NCBI RefSeq assembly: GCF_001548475.1
Contig: NZ_LRUJ01000019.1
Coordinates: forward strand, 22,449-86,448
Length of the DNA: 64,000 nt
Source of the DNA: Bordetella hinzii LMG 13501
Lineage (GTDB): Bacteria > Pseudomonadota > Gammaproteobacteria > Burkholderiales > Burkholderiaceae_B
Direction: 5' to 3'
This document shows positions 54,595-64,000 of this stretch, piece by piece. Position numbers and translations under genes: made by a program. Position 1 is the stretch's first letter; the number at the start of each line of letters is the position of its first letter. The notes under the pieces were generated by a model. The model was not told the origin of the DNA and ran no database searches. It was given only the letters and a program-made list of their open reading frames with translations.

Positions 54595-55070
54595 GCGGGC
54601 ATGAACATCATTACGCGGTCACCGTGCGCTGGACGGGCAATACCGGCAGCGGAACCTCCGGCTACCGCCAGTATGCGCGCGATCACCTGATCCAGGCGCA
54701 GGGCAAGCCCGACATCCCCGGCTCGGCCGACCCGGCCTTCCGCGGCGACCCCCGGCGCTGGAACCCAGAAGAACTACTGCTGGCTTCGGCGAGCGCCTGC
54801 CACAAGCTTTGGTATCTGCATCTTTGCGCCGAGGCCGGCATCGTCGTGCTGGACTACGAAGACCATGCCGAAGGCACCATGATCGACGGCGACCGGGGCC
54901 GTTTCACCCGCATCGTGCTGCGCCCGCGCATCACCCTGCGCGCCGGCGATGACCAGGACCTGGCGCGGCGGCTGCACCACCAGGCGCACGAACAGTGCTT
55001 CATCGCCAACTCGCTCAAACTGCCCGTGGAATGCGAGCCGGCATTCCTAAGCCAGCCGCCCTCCCCCTGA
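54591..55070 (+). CDS. OsmC family protein
   Basis: A 159-residue OsmC-fold protein. Cys70 in LLASASACHKLWYLHLC and Cys136 in EQCFIANSLKLPV are placed like the peroxidatic pair of OsmC/Ohr. The N-terminal strand region (HHYAVTVRWTGNTGSGTSGY) and NPEELLLASASACH fit the YhfA-like OsmC subgroup. It overlaps the gamma-glutamyltransferase gene by four bases, so the two are coexpressed; a link between glutathione or gamma-glutamyl peptides and peroxides is a reasonable inference. Confidence 0.87.
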   Translation: MSGHEHHYAVTVRWTGNTGSGTSGYRQYARDHLIQAQGKPDIPGSADPAFRGDPRRWNPEELLLASASACHKLWYLHLCAEAGIVVLDYEDHAEGTMIDGDRGRFTRIVLRPRITLRAGDDQDLARRLHHQAHEQCFIANSLKLPVECEPAFLSQPPSP

Positions 55071-55111
55071 GCGCTCCCCGAAGGCCGGCCACGGCCCGGC
55101 CGCGCGCCAGC

Positions 55112-55151
55112 AAAAAGGCCCGGACCCGGCGCTGTGCCGGATCCAGGCCTT
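55112..55151 (-). terminator. Intrinsic terminator of typA
   Basis: On the minus strand an imperfect stem AAGGCC-T-GGA-T-CCGGC pairs with GCCGG-G-TCC-G-GGCCTT around an ACAGC loop, followed by a T-run. It lies about 50 bases after the typA stop codon. Confidence 0.75.
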
Positions 55152-55163
55152 CGGGCCCTGGCC

Positions 55164-55190
55164 CGCGAGACCCCGCCCAGGGGTCTCGCG
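55164..55190. other. Perfect 11-bp hairpin between OsmC gene and typA
   Basis: CGCGAGACCCC (55164-55174) and GGGGTCTCGCG (55180-55190) enclose GCCCA. It stands directly after the typA stop codon on the minus strand and lacks a T-run, so it may pause RNA polymerase or protect the 3' end together with the adjacent terminator. Confidence 0.5.
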
Positions 55191-55200
55191 AAGGCCGCGA

Positions 55201-57021
<1,821 letters not shown>

Positions 57022-57037
57022 AGCAGGTCCTTTAAGT

Positions 57038-57772
57038 TCAGGTGGCGGGCAGCAAACCCGCCGGCAATTCATTGAGCGCAAGCAGGGCCGCCTTGGGGTC
57101 GGGCATCGCTTGCAGGGCATCCAGGGTTATCGCGCGGTCCAGGGAGAAAGGCCCGACCTGGGTGCGGCACAAGGCCGCCAGGTGGGCATAGCACCCCAAC
57201 GCGCGCCCGATGTCCTGGGCCAGCGTACGGATGTAAGTCCCTTTACTGCACGCCACATCGATCTCCGCCTGGCGCCCGGTAAACGACAGTAGTTCGATGC
57301 GATAAATCGTGACCCGCCGGGGCGGGCGTTCCAGCTCGATGCCGGCGCGGGCATACTCGTACAGCGGCTTGCCGTCGCGCTTGAGCGCCGAATACATCGG
57401 CGGGATCTGCTCGATGCTGCCCTGGAATCGTGACAGCACTTCGCGCAGCGCCGTCTCGTCGGCGCCATCCCAGCCGGGCTCGGCCCGCGCCACGATATTG
57501 CCCGTCAGGTCGCCGCTATCGGTCTCCTCGCCAAACTGCAAGGTGGCCCGGTAGGTCTTGTCGGCCTCCAGCATGGCGCCGGAGATCTTGGTCGCTCGGC
57601 CCATGCAGCACAAGAGCAGGCCCGTGGCGAAGGGATCCAGCGTGCCGGTATGGCCGGCCTTGGCCGCATCCAGCGTGCGCTTGGCGCGTTGCAAGGCGTG
57701 GTTGCTCGACAAACCCACCGGTTTGTCCAGCAACAGCACACCATCGAGCGGCTGCCCGCGTCGTTTAGCCAT
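57038..57772 (-). CDS. truB: tRNA pseudouridine-55 synthase (TruB)
   Basis: A 244-residue pseudouridine synthase modifying U55 of the tRNA T-loop. The substrate motif [18 protein letters not shown] is followed by [12 protein letters not shown] with catalytic Asp46, then [17 protein letters not shown] [15 protein letters not shown] and [14 protein letters not shown]. At 244 residues it is much shorter than E. coli TruB (314) because the C-terminal PUA-like domain is reduced to about 20 residues. It follows rbfA by 42 bases in the conserved infB-rbfA-truB order. Confidence 0.96.
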   Translation of the reverse strand: MAKRRGQPLDGVLLLDKPVGLSSNHALQRAKRTLDAAKAGHTGTLDPFATGLLLCCMGRATKISGAMLEADKTYRATLQFGEETDSGDLTGNIVARAEPGWDGADETALREVLSRFQGSIEQIPPMYSALKRDGKPLYEYARAGIELERPPRRVTIYRIELLSFTGRQAEIDVACSKGTYIRTLAQDIGRALGCYAHLAALCRTQVGPFSLDRAITLDALQAMPDPKAALLALNELPAGLLPAT

Positions 57773-57814
57773 CGTCGGAATCCGAAACAGAGAAAAAAAG
57801 CGACGACAGCCCGA

Positions 57815-58213
57815 TCAGGACTGGTCTTCAGGCTCGTCGGGGACGCCCGACTGCGGGCCGCGGTTGGCGCGGTCGATCAGCATCGACATCTCGATGCCGC
57901 GCTCCAGCTGCGGATCGTGCACGAAGCGCAGCGTGGGAACCGTATGGATATGCAAAAGCTTGTAGAGCTGCGAATGCAGCCAGCCGGCCTTTTCGTTCAG
58001 CAAGGCGGCGGCGGTCTCGGGCTCGGCGCCCAAGACCGTGAAGAACACCTTGGCATGCGCGTAGTCGGCCGACAATTCCACCCCCGAGAGCGTGATCAGG
58101 CCGGCGCGGGTCATGTCGATCTCGCGCTGGATGATCCCGGCCAGATCCTTCTGGATCTGTTCGGCCAGCCGCAGATTGCGGCCGGGGATGGATTTGGACT
58201 TGTGACGGCTCAT
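57815..58213 (-). CDS. rbfA: 30S ribosome-binding factor A (RbfA)
   Basis: A 132-residue KH-fold protein needed for maturation of the 16S rRNA 5' end and cold adaptation. [21 protein letters not shown] at the N terminus, [18 protein letters not shown] in the middle and [20 protein letters not shown] near the end are the RbfA hallmarks. It lies 30 bases after infB. Confidence 0.96.
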   Translation of the reverse strand: MSRHKSKSIPGRNLRLAEQIQKDLAGIIQREIDMTRAGLITLSGVELSADYAHAKVFFTVLGAEPETAAALLNEKAGWLHSQLYKLLHIHTVPTLRFVHDPQLERGIEMSMLIDRANRGPQSGVPDEPEDQS

Positions 58214-58243
58214 GTAACAACAACCCGCGCGGGGCCCTGTTTT

Positions 58244-61200
58244 TTACAGGGTACGCGCAATTTCCTTGATTTCAAAGACCTCGAGCTGGTCGCCCACTTC
58301 CAGGTCATTGCTGCCGCGCAGCGTCAGGCCGCAATCAAAGCCCGACTTGACTTCCTTGACGTCGTCCTTGAAGCGGCGCAGCGAATCGAGCTGCCCCGTC
58401 CAGATGACCACGTTGTTGCGCAGCAGGCGGACCTGCGAATCGCGGCGGACCACGCCGTCGAGCACCATGCAGCCGGCGACCGTGCCGATGCGGGAGATGG
58501 TGTACACCTCGCGCACTTCGACCTGGCCGATGACCTCTTCCTTCTTCTCGGGCGCCAACATGCCCGACATGGCGGCCTTCACCTCATCCACGGCGTCGTA
58601 GATGATGTTGTAGTAGCGCAGGTCGATGCCGTTGTTCTCGGCCAGCTTCTTGGCGCTCTGGTCGGCACGGACATTGAAGCCGATGACCACCGCGTTGGAG
58701 GCGATCGCCAGGTTGACGTCGCTTTCCGAGATGCCGCCCACGGCGGCATGCACCACCTGCACGCGCACTTCGTCGGTCGACAGCTTGGTGAGCGCGGCCA
58801 CCAGAGCCTCTTGCGAGCCTTGCACATCGGTCTTGACGATGAGCGGCAGCGTCTGCGTGCCTTCGCCCATGTTGTCGAACATGGACTCCAGCTTGGCGGC
58901 CTGCTGGCGAGCCAGCTTGACGTCGCGGAACTTGCCCTGGCGGAACAGGGCGATTTCGCGCGCCTTGCGCTCGTCGCTCAGCGAGATCAGCTCGTCGCCG
59001 GCGGCCGGCACCTCGGTCAGGCCCTGGATCTCGACCGGAATCGAGGGTCCGGCGGTCTGGATCTGCTTGCCGTTTTCGTCGAGCATGGCGCGGACACGGC
59101 CAAAGCTCGCGCCGGCCAGCACGACGTCGCCACGCTTGAGCGTGCCGCTTTGCACCAGGATGGTGGCCACCGGGCCACGGCCCTTGTCCAGGCGGGCTTC
59201 GATGACCAGGCCCTTGGCGGGCGCGTCGACCGGCGCCGTGAGCTCCAGGATCTCGGCCTGCAGCAACACGTTTTCGAGCAGGTCGTCGATGCCGGCGCCG
59301 GTCTTGGCCGACACGGGCACGAAGGGCACGTCGCCGCCGTATTCTTCAGGCACGACTTCCTCGGCCACCAGCTCCTGCTTGACGCGGTCCGGATTGGCTT
59401 CGGGCTTGTCGATCTTGTTGACCGCCACCACCAGGGGCACGCCGGCCGCCTTGGCATGGTGGATGGCCTCGCGCGTCTGCGGCATGACGCCGTCATCGGC
59501 GGCCACGACCAGGATCACGATGTCGGTCGCCTTGGCGCCGCGGGCGCGCATGGCCGTGAAGGCTTCGTGGCCCGGGGTATCCAGGAAGGTCACGCTGCCG
59601 CGGTCGGTTTCGACGTGATAGGCGCCGATGTGCTGCGTGATGCCGCCGGCTTCGCCCGCGGCGACCTTGGCGCGGCGGATGTAGTCCAGCAGCGAGGTCT
59701 TGCCGTGGTCGACGTGGCCCATGACGGTCACGACCGGCGCGCGCGGCAAGGCTTCGGCCTCGGCGGCGCCCGGGGTTTCGTCCAGGAAGGCTTCCGGATC
59801 GTCCAGCTTGGCGGCGATCGCGACGTGGCCCAGTTCCTCGACCACGATCATCGCGGTTTCCTGGTCCAGGACCTGGTTGATGGTGACCATCTGGCCCAGT
59901 TTCATCAATTGCTTGATGACCTCGGCGGCCTTGACGGACATCTTGTGCGCGAGGTCGGCCACGGAGATGGTTTCCGGCACGTGGATCTCGCGCGCGATGA
60001 ATTCCTGCGGCGCGGGCTCGTGGCGGCGATCGTTCTGCTGATTGCGGCCGCCGCGCGACCCCTTGCCGCCGCCCTTGCCGCCGGCACGCCAGCCATCGCG
60101 GGTGCTCGGCGCGGCAGCGGCCTTGTCGGCCGGCTTCTTGCGCGAAGCGTCGTCGCTCCAGGTCGAGGAAACCTCGGCCGTCTTGATGGTCTTCTTGCCG
60201 CCGGCGCCCACGGCCGGCTTGTTGGCGCCGCCCTCCTTCTTGGGCGCGGCAGCGGCGTCTTTCTTGCCGGCCGGCTTGTGCAGGGTGCCGGACAGGGCCG
60301 CATTGTTGCTGGGCGCCTGCTCCGGCTCGGGAGCACGCAGCACCTTGCGCGGCCGGTTGAGCATTTCGCGCAGGGCGGCCGCTTCGGCCTCCGCGGCGCG
60401 GCGCGCGTCTTCGCGGGCGCGGTCGGCCGACGAGGGCGCGGCCACGCGGCGCGCCGTATCGGCGGCCTGCGGACGTGCCGCGTCGGCCTTGGGCGCGGAT
60501 TGGGCGGGTTCGGATTTGGCCACCGGGGCCGAGGGCTTGGGAGTTATTTCAGTTTGAGCTTGCACAACGGATTCGGGCCCGGCTTCTTGAGTCGTGGGCG
60601 CGGCGACAGATTCTTTCTTGGCTTCGGGCTCGACCGGCTGTGCCGTGGATTGCTTGCGGGAAGCCGCGGGTTGGGCGGACTGGGGCTCTGCTTCAGCCTT
60701 GACCGCGGGAGCTGGCGCCGGCGTTGCCGCCGGAGCCGGGGTTTCGGTGACGGCATCGGCCGCCTGGGTCTTGCTGGGTTCGGCGGCTCGCGGCTCGGGC
60801 GCCGGCTCGGCCGGGGCGGCCTCGGCCTGGGGCGTTTCCGCCTCGGGCGCTTCGGTCTTGGGCGTCTCGGCCGGGGTGGCGGCCTGCACAGCAGGGGCCT
60901 GCGGCGCCTCGGCCACTGGCGCTGCCTCGGGCGCCGTCACCGGCGCGGCGGCCGGCGTCTGCGCAGCCTCGGCGGCGGCCTGTTCGGCGGCGGCCTTGGC
61001 ATCAGCGGCGGCTTCCGCGGCCAGTTCGGCCGGGTCGCGCTTGACGAAGACGCGCTTTTTGCGCACTTCGACCTGAATCGTCCGCGAACGCCCCGTGGCG
61101 TCCGCCTGGCGGATCTCGGAGGTCTGGCGGCGCGTCAGGGTGATCTTCTTGCCTTCGGTCGCCCCATGCGCGCGCCGCAGCGAGTCGAGCAATTTCGCCT

Positions 61201-61327
61201 TGTCGCTGTCGGTGACGGTATCGTCGACCGATTTGAGGTCAACGCCAGCCGAACGCAACTGCTCCAGCAGCACGTTGGCAGGCATTTTCAGCTCGGTAGC
61301 GAACTGGGCGACAGTATTACTCGACAT
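58244..61327 (-). CDS. infB: Translation initiation factor IF-2
   Basis: A 1027-residue IF-2, which brings initiator tRNA to the 30S subunit. The N-terminal IF2_N domain ([29 protein letters not shown]) leads into a long Ala/Pro/Glu-rich linker (about 85-400), then a second IF2_N domain near 420-470. The GTPase domain has GHVDHGKT (537-544), [15 protein letters not shown] and [12 protein letters not shown]; domains II-IV follow and end [13 protein letters not shown]. It exceeds E. coli IF-2 (890) because of the linker. It lies 76 bases after nusA. Confidence 0.97.
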   Translation of the reverse strand: MSSNTVAQFATELKMPANVLLEQLRSAGVDLKSVDDTVTDSDKAKLLDSLRRAHGATEGKKITLTRRQTSEIRQADATGRSRTIQVEVRKKRVFVKRDPAELAAEAAADAKAAAEQAAAEAAQTPAAAPVTAPEAAPVAEAPQAPAVQAATPAETPKTEAPEAETPQAEAAPAEPAPEPRAAEPSKTQAADAVTETPAPAATPAPAPAVKAEAEPQSAQPAASRKQSTAQPVEPEAKKESVAAPTTQEAGPESVVQAQTEITPKPSAPVAKSEPAQSAPKADAARPQAADTARRVAAPSSADRAREDARRAAEAEAAALREMLNRPRKVLRAPEPEQAPSNNAALSGTLHKPAGKKDAAAAPKKEGGANKPAVGAGGKKTIKTAEVSSTWSDDASRKKPADKAAAAPSTRDGWRAGGKGGGKGSRGGRNQQNDRRHEPAPQEFIAREIHVPETISVADLAHKMSVKAAEVIKQLMKLGQMVTINQVLDQETAMIVVEELGHVAIAAKLDDPEAFLDETPGAAEAEALPRAPVVTVMGHVDHGKTSLLDYIRRAKVAAGEAGGITQHIGAYHVETDRGSVTFLDTPGHEAFTAMRARGAKATDIVILVVAADDGVMPQTREAIHHAKAAGVPLVVAVNKIDKPEANPDRVKQELVAEEVVPEEYGGDVPFVPVSAKTGAGIDDLLENVLLQAEILELTAPVDAPAKGLVIEARLDKGRGPVATILVQSGTLKRGDVVLAGASFGRVRAMLDENGKQIQTAGPSIPVEIQGLTEVPAAGDELISLSDERKAREIALFRQGKFRDVKLARQQAAKLESMFDNMGEGTQTLPLIVKTDVQGSQEALVAALTKLSTDEVRVQVVHAAVGGISESDVNLAIASNAVVIGFNVRADQSAKKLAENNGIDLRYYNIIYDAVDEVKAAMSGMLAPEKKEEVIGQVEVREVYTISRIGTVAGCMVLDGVVRRDSQVRLLRNNVVIWTGQLDSLRRFKDDVKEVKSGFDCGLTLRGSNDLEVGDQLEVFEIKEIARTL

Positions 61328-61403
61328 TAGGCTCTCTTCCCTATCTGCAGCTATTTACAAATTCCAACGCGGGGCGGTCCAGCAACGCCAGGCAGCGGCG
61401 CGC

Positions 61404-62882
61404 TCATTCCTCGTCGAACCAGTGGGCGCGCGCACGCATGATCAGGTCGCTGGCTTGCTTCTCGTCCATGCCGGCAATCTCGGCCAGCTCGTCGGTCGCC
61501 AGTTCGGCCAGGTCATCCCGCGTGTGCACATTGCGCTCGGCCAGCTTGGCGGCCAGCTCCGGCGTCATGCCTTCCAGTTCGAGCAGGTCCTGCGCGGTTT
61601 CCAGGCGTTCTTCCTGGGCAATGGCCTCGGTGAGCAAGGCATTGCGGGCGCGGGCGCGCAACTCGTTGATCGTATCTTCGTCAAAGGCCTCGATCTCCAG
61701 CAGTTCCTGCATGGGGACATAGGCGATTTCTTCGAGGCCGGTGAAGCCCTCGTCGATCAGGATGTCGGCGACTTCCTCGTCCACATCCAGCTTGTCCATG
61801 AAGGTGGCGCGCAGCGAGGCGCGCTCGTTTTCCTGGCGGTTGAGGCTTTCTTCCGGCGTCATGATGTTGATCTGCCAGCCGGTCAGCTCGGAGGCCAGAC
61901 GCACGTTCTGGCCCTTGGCGCCGATGGCCTTGGGCAGGTTTTCCTCATCGACCACGACGTCCATGGCGTGCTTGTCTTCATCGACCACGATGGACTCGAC
62001 ATTGGCCGGGGCCAGCGCGCCGATCACGAACTGCGCCGGATCCTCCGACCACAGCACGATGTCGACCTGCTCGCCACCCAGCTCGTTGCGCACGGCGGTC
62101 ACGCGCGAACCGCGCATGCCCACGCAGGTGCCGATGGGATCGATGCGCTTGTCGTAGGCCACCACGGCAATCTTGGCGCGCACGCCCGGATCGCGGGCGG
62201 CAGCCTTGATCTCGAGCAGGCCCTGCTCGATCTCGGGCACTTCGTTTTCGAAGAGCTGGCGGATGAACTCGGGCGAGGTGCGCGACAGAATGACCTGCTG
62301 GCCACGGGCGGCGTGATCGACACGCAGCACAAAGGCGCGCACGCGGTCGCCCACCCGCAGGTTTTCCTTGGGAATCATCTCGGTGCGCGGCAGGCGGGCC
62401 TCGATCTTGCCTGTCTCGACGATGCAATCGCCCTTGTCCATGCGCTTGATCGTGCCCGAGATGATGGTCTCGCCACGGTCGAGGAAGTCATTGAGCACCT
62501 GCTCGCGCTCGGCGTCGCGGATCTTCTGCAGGATGGCCTGCTTGGCGGCCTGCGCGCCGATACGGCCGAACTCGACCGGCTCCAGCGGCTCCTCGATGTA
62601 ATCGCCCTCCTGGAGGTCGGGCGAAATCTCGCGCGCATCGGACAGCAGCTCCTGCTTGTCCGGCTCTTGCAGGCCGGCCTCGTCAGGCACCACGAGCCAG
62701 CGACGGAAGCCTTCATGGCTGCCCGTTTCACGATCGATCGAGACGCGGATATCGGCGTCTTCCTTGAAACGCTTTTTCATGGCCGAAGCCAGCGCGCTTT
62801 CCAGCGCCCCGAACACGACTTCACGCGTCACGTTCTTTTCACGCGCCAGAGCGTCGACCAACAGAAGAATTTCGCGACTCAT
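61404..62882 (-). CDS. nusA: Transcription termination/antitermination factor NusA
   Basis: A 492-residue RNA-polymerase-binding factor. The N-terminal domain starts [18 protein letters not shown]. An S1 domain ([28 protein letters not shown]...) lies at about 135-200 and two KH domains at 230-345, with [25 protein letters not shown]. Two acidic C-terminal repeats (about 360-490) are present, as in E. coli. Its ATG overlaps the rimP TGA by four bases. Confidence 0.97.
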   Translation of the reverse strand: MSREILLLVDALAREKNVTREVVFGALESALASAMKKRFKEDADIRVSIDRETGSHEGFRRWLVVPDEAGLQEPDKQELLSDAREISPDLQEGDYIEEPLEPVEFGRIGAQAAKQAILQKIRDAEREQVLNDFLDRGETIISGTIKRMDKGDCIVETGKIEARLPRTEMIPKENLRVGDRVRAFVLRVDHAARGQQVILSRTSPEFIRQLFENEVPEIEQGLLEIKAAARDPGVRAKIAVVAYDKRIDPIGTCVGMRGSRVTAVRNELGGEQVDIVLWSEDPAQFVIGALAPANVESIVVDEDKHAMDVVVDEENLPKAIGAKGQNVRLASELTGWQINIMTPEESLNRQENERASLRATFMDKLDVDEEVADILIDEGFTGLEEIAYVPMQELLEIEAFDEDTINELRARARNALLTEAIAQEERLETAQDLLELEGMTPELAAKLAERNVHTRDDLAELATDELAEIAGMDEKQASDLIMRARAHWFDEE

Positions 62883-63358
62883 CGCTTTTTGCCCTTGAAA
62901 TCCAGAACGGGATCCAGCTTGGCGCGCTCGATGTCATCGAGCGTGAAGCTCAGTACCTGAATATCGTCCTTCTTTGCCTCAAATTCGAGACCGAACACCG
63001 TCTTGCCGTCGGCAGATGGCTCCGCCAGCCGCAGGGTGCCGGTAAACACTTTGCGTCCGTCGACCGCCTCGCGCAGCTTGATCTCGACGCGCTCATCCGC
63101 GAACCGGCGGAATTCCGCCTCGGTGCGCAAGGGACGGTCCACGCCGGGCGAGCCCACTTCAAGACGCTTGTAATCGATGTTCTCGACCTCGTAGACGCGC
63201 GACAGTTGACGGGACACCTGTTCGCAATCTTCGATGCGAACGCCGCCCTCGCGGTCGATGGTCACGCGCAGCAAGCCCAGCGCGGCACGTTCGACATCGA
63301 CCAGTTCGATGCCCATGCCCGCCAACGCTTCTTCGGTCAGTGCGAATAAATCTGCCAT
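62879..63358 (-). CDS. rimP: Ribosome maturation factor RimP
   Basis: A 159-residue 30S maturation protein. The start [24 protein letters not shown] is followed by [32 protein letters not shown] and [21 protein letters not shown], the RimP signatures. The ATG at 63358 is preferred; an in-frame ATG at 63382 lies inside a terminator hairpin. It is the first gene of the rimP-nusA-infB-rbfA-truB-typA run. No Shine-Dalgarno is evident because a T-run directly precedes the start. Confidence 0.93.
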   Translation of the reverse strand: MADLFALTEEALAGMGIELVDVERAALGLLRVTIDREGGVRIEDCEQVSRQLSRVYEVENIDYKRLEVGSPGVDRPLRTEAEFRRFADERVEIKLREAVDGRKVFTGTLRLAEPSADGKTVFGLEFEAKKDDIQVLSFTLDDIERAKLDPVLDFKGKKR

Positions 63359-63364
63359 ACGCTC

Positions 63365-63393
63365 AAAAAAAATGGGCTGCATGCCCAGCCCAC
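63365..63393 (-). terminator. Terminator/attenuator immediately upstream of rimP
   Basis: On the minus strand TGGGCTG-GGCATG-CAGCCCA (63393-63374) is followed by eight T residues, ending only six bases before the rimP ATG. This is a canonical intrinsic terminator in the leader of the operon. It could act as an attenuator, possibly controlled by NusA itself. Confidence 0.8.
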
Positions 63394-63799
63394 CGTGTTG
63401 CCCGGACTGCCGGCCCTGTCTCCGCACACGCGGAAACGGCCCTGCAGACCGAACGCTCTGCGACCTTTGTCGCCACTGCCCGCGGCCAGGCGCCGCCAGG
63501 CTCAACTCCCGGCCAGGGCCGAGTGCAATAGCGTAGCTCGTCTTTCCCTTCGGTTACCTGTCAGCGGCCTTTTTGCCGAAATCCCATTGTTGGGACTTCG
63601 CAAACGCCAGCTGCCCCAGCCCCGCTCAGCCACCGCAAGGGGCAAGCGGGTTAAGGGCAAATACGGATCAACTACGGTAAAGACGCGCCAGAAAACAAAT
63701 GATTTTACCAGATAAACCGTAAATTTTCCTGATTCATCCAGGGTTTACGCGATAAAGGGACGCGCCCCACCGCCAAAGGTGGCTCGCGCCCCACAGCGG
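63394..63799 (-). other. Non-coding leader region between rluB tail and rimP
   Basis: About 400 bases without a credible gene. An AT-rich part at 63640-63760 probably holds the operon promoter on the minus strand. Small hairpins include TCCCA-TTGT-TGGGA near 63580. A CGCG-CC-CCACC...GGTGG-CT-CGCG stem (63761-63788) after the rluB stop may end that transcript. No tRNA gene was found, although many relatives of this operon carry one. The transcript from the promoter to the terminator at 63365 would be about 250-300 nucleotides. Confidence 0.5.
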
Positions 63800-64000
63800 T
63801 CAACGATCGCCGCGTCCGCCGCGCCCGCCCAGAAAGCCCAGGCGGGACTCGTGGGCCGCGGCGCCCTTGGGCTGCCAATCATCGCCACGGCCCTCGCCGC
63901 CACGGCGCGAGCGCGGCTTGTTGCCGCCGGCCGGCTTGGCCGCGTTCTTGGCGCGGGCCGGATTCTTGCCAGCGGCCTTGGGCCCGGCCGGCTTTGCCGG
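63800..64000 (-). CDS. rluB: C-terminal tail of probable 23S rRNA pseudouridine synthase RluB (partial)
   Basis: The last 66 codons of a gene entering from the right edge. The peptide is low-complexity Lys/Ala/Pro/Gly (KPAGPKAAGKNPARAKNAAKP), then RSRRGGEGRGDDWQPKGAAAHESRLGFLGG ending RGGRGDR. Such DDWQP...H-x-S-R-L-G...GGRGGR tails are found at the end of betaproteobacterial RluB proteins. The rluB-rimP-nusA-infB order in these bacteria supports the call. The catalytic domain is outside the window. Confidence 0.7.
   Translation of the reverse strand, partial: PAKPAGPKAAGKNPARAKNAAKPAGGNKPRSRRGGEGRGDDWQPKGAAAHESRLGFLGGRGGRGDR

Noticed and set aside
60042..61076. Ala/Gly/Ser-rich repeats resembling PE-PGRS-like or collagen-like protein, opposite infB
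   Set aside because: The pattern is the antisense of the Ala/Pro/Glu linker of IF-2, not a separate gene.
57650..61330. 1226-codon plus-strand frame opposite infB, rbfA and truB
   Set aside because: It is an antisense shadow with a Gly/Arg/Leu-rich end that mirrors the IF-2 Ala/Pro linker; the minus-strand genes are highly conserved.
63360..63799. A tRNA-fMet or other tRNA gene upstream of rimP, as in E. coli
   Set aside because: No T-loop sequence, CCA end or cloverleaf could be found on either strand.

Overview
The window is high-GC, densely packed chromosomal DNA from a betaproteobacterium. It most resembles the Alcaligenaceae (Bordetella/Achromobacter type). The basis is the RluB-tail/rimP-nusA-infB-rbfA-truB order, a Bug/TctC-type solute receptor attached to a malonate operon, an FNR-box-controlled cbb3 oxidase cluster and the overall protein style. 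No rRNA, tRNA, CRISPR array, insertion sequence or phage gene was seen. It reads as core chromosome rather than a mobile island. The genus is inferred, not proven.

Layout. 1-7.9 kb: end of an EamA exporter, a YdcH-like protein, an MFS exporter with a divergent LysR regulator, aspartate dehydrogenase, an MHYT-GGDEF-EAL protein and an AI-2E family permease. 7.9-10.8 kb: an ABC-2 exporter pair and an ohr/ohrR peroxide-sensing pair with matching operator palindromes. 10.8-17.1 kb: ccoNOQP with ccoG, a short ccoH-like gene and an extra small membrane gene, plus ccoS and a CcoI-like protein that has only its membrane helices; two FNR boxes drive the two transcription units. 17.1-21.7 kb: biotin genes, with bioA divergent from bioF, a BioH-like esterase gene and a fused bioC-bioD gene, all three overlapping by ATGA. 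21.7-28.1 kb: aceA, queF, an MFS permease, pgsA, uvrC. 28-36.4 kb: nagZ, acpS, pdxJ, and an RND efflux operon whose last gene overlaps pdxJ. 36.6-39 kb: an orphan winged-helix regulator, a patatin and a DUF4136 lipoprotein. 39-42 kb: modE and modABC with a ModE-like palindrome. 42-46.6 kb: an ABC importer of the PF04392 class, an aldo/keto reductase and periplasmic SodC. 46.7-52.1 kb: a malonate operon (GntR, malonyl-CoA decarboxylase, crotonase, malonyl-CoA synthetase, Bug receptor). 52.2-55.1 kb: a spermidine-synthase-like protein, a cytoplasmic-type gamma-glutamyltransferase and an OsmC protein. 55.2-64 kb: typA, truB, rbfA, infB, nusA, rimP, and the C-terminal tail of a probable rluB.

Most notable: (1) an intact CcoI homologue that keeps the eight helices and the CPC copper motif but has lost the actuator, phosphorylation and nucleotide domains, translationally coupled to ccoS under an FNR box; (2) the BioC-BioD fusion, with a possible internal start; (3) a canonical intrinsic terminator six bases before the rimP start, in a 440-nt non-coding leader; (4) several strong unassigned palindromes, including a 17-bp inverted repeat framing the aceA/queF promoter region.
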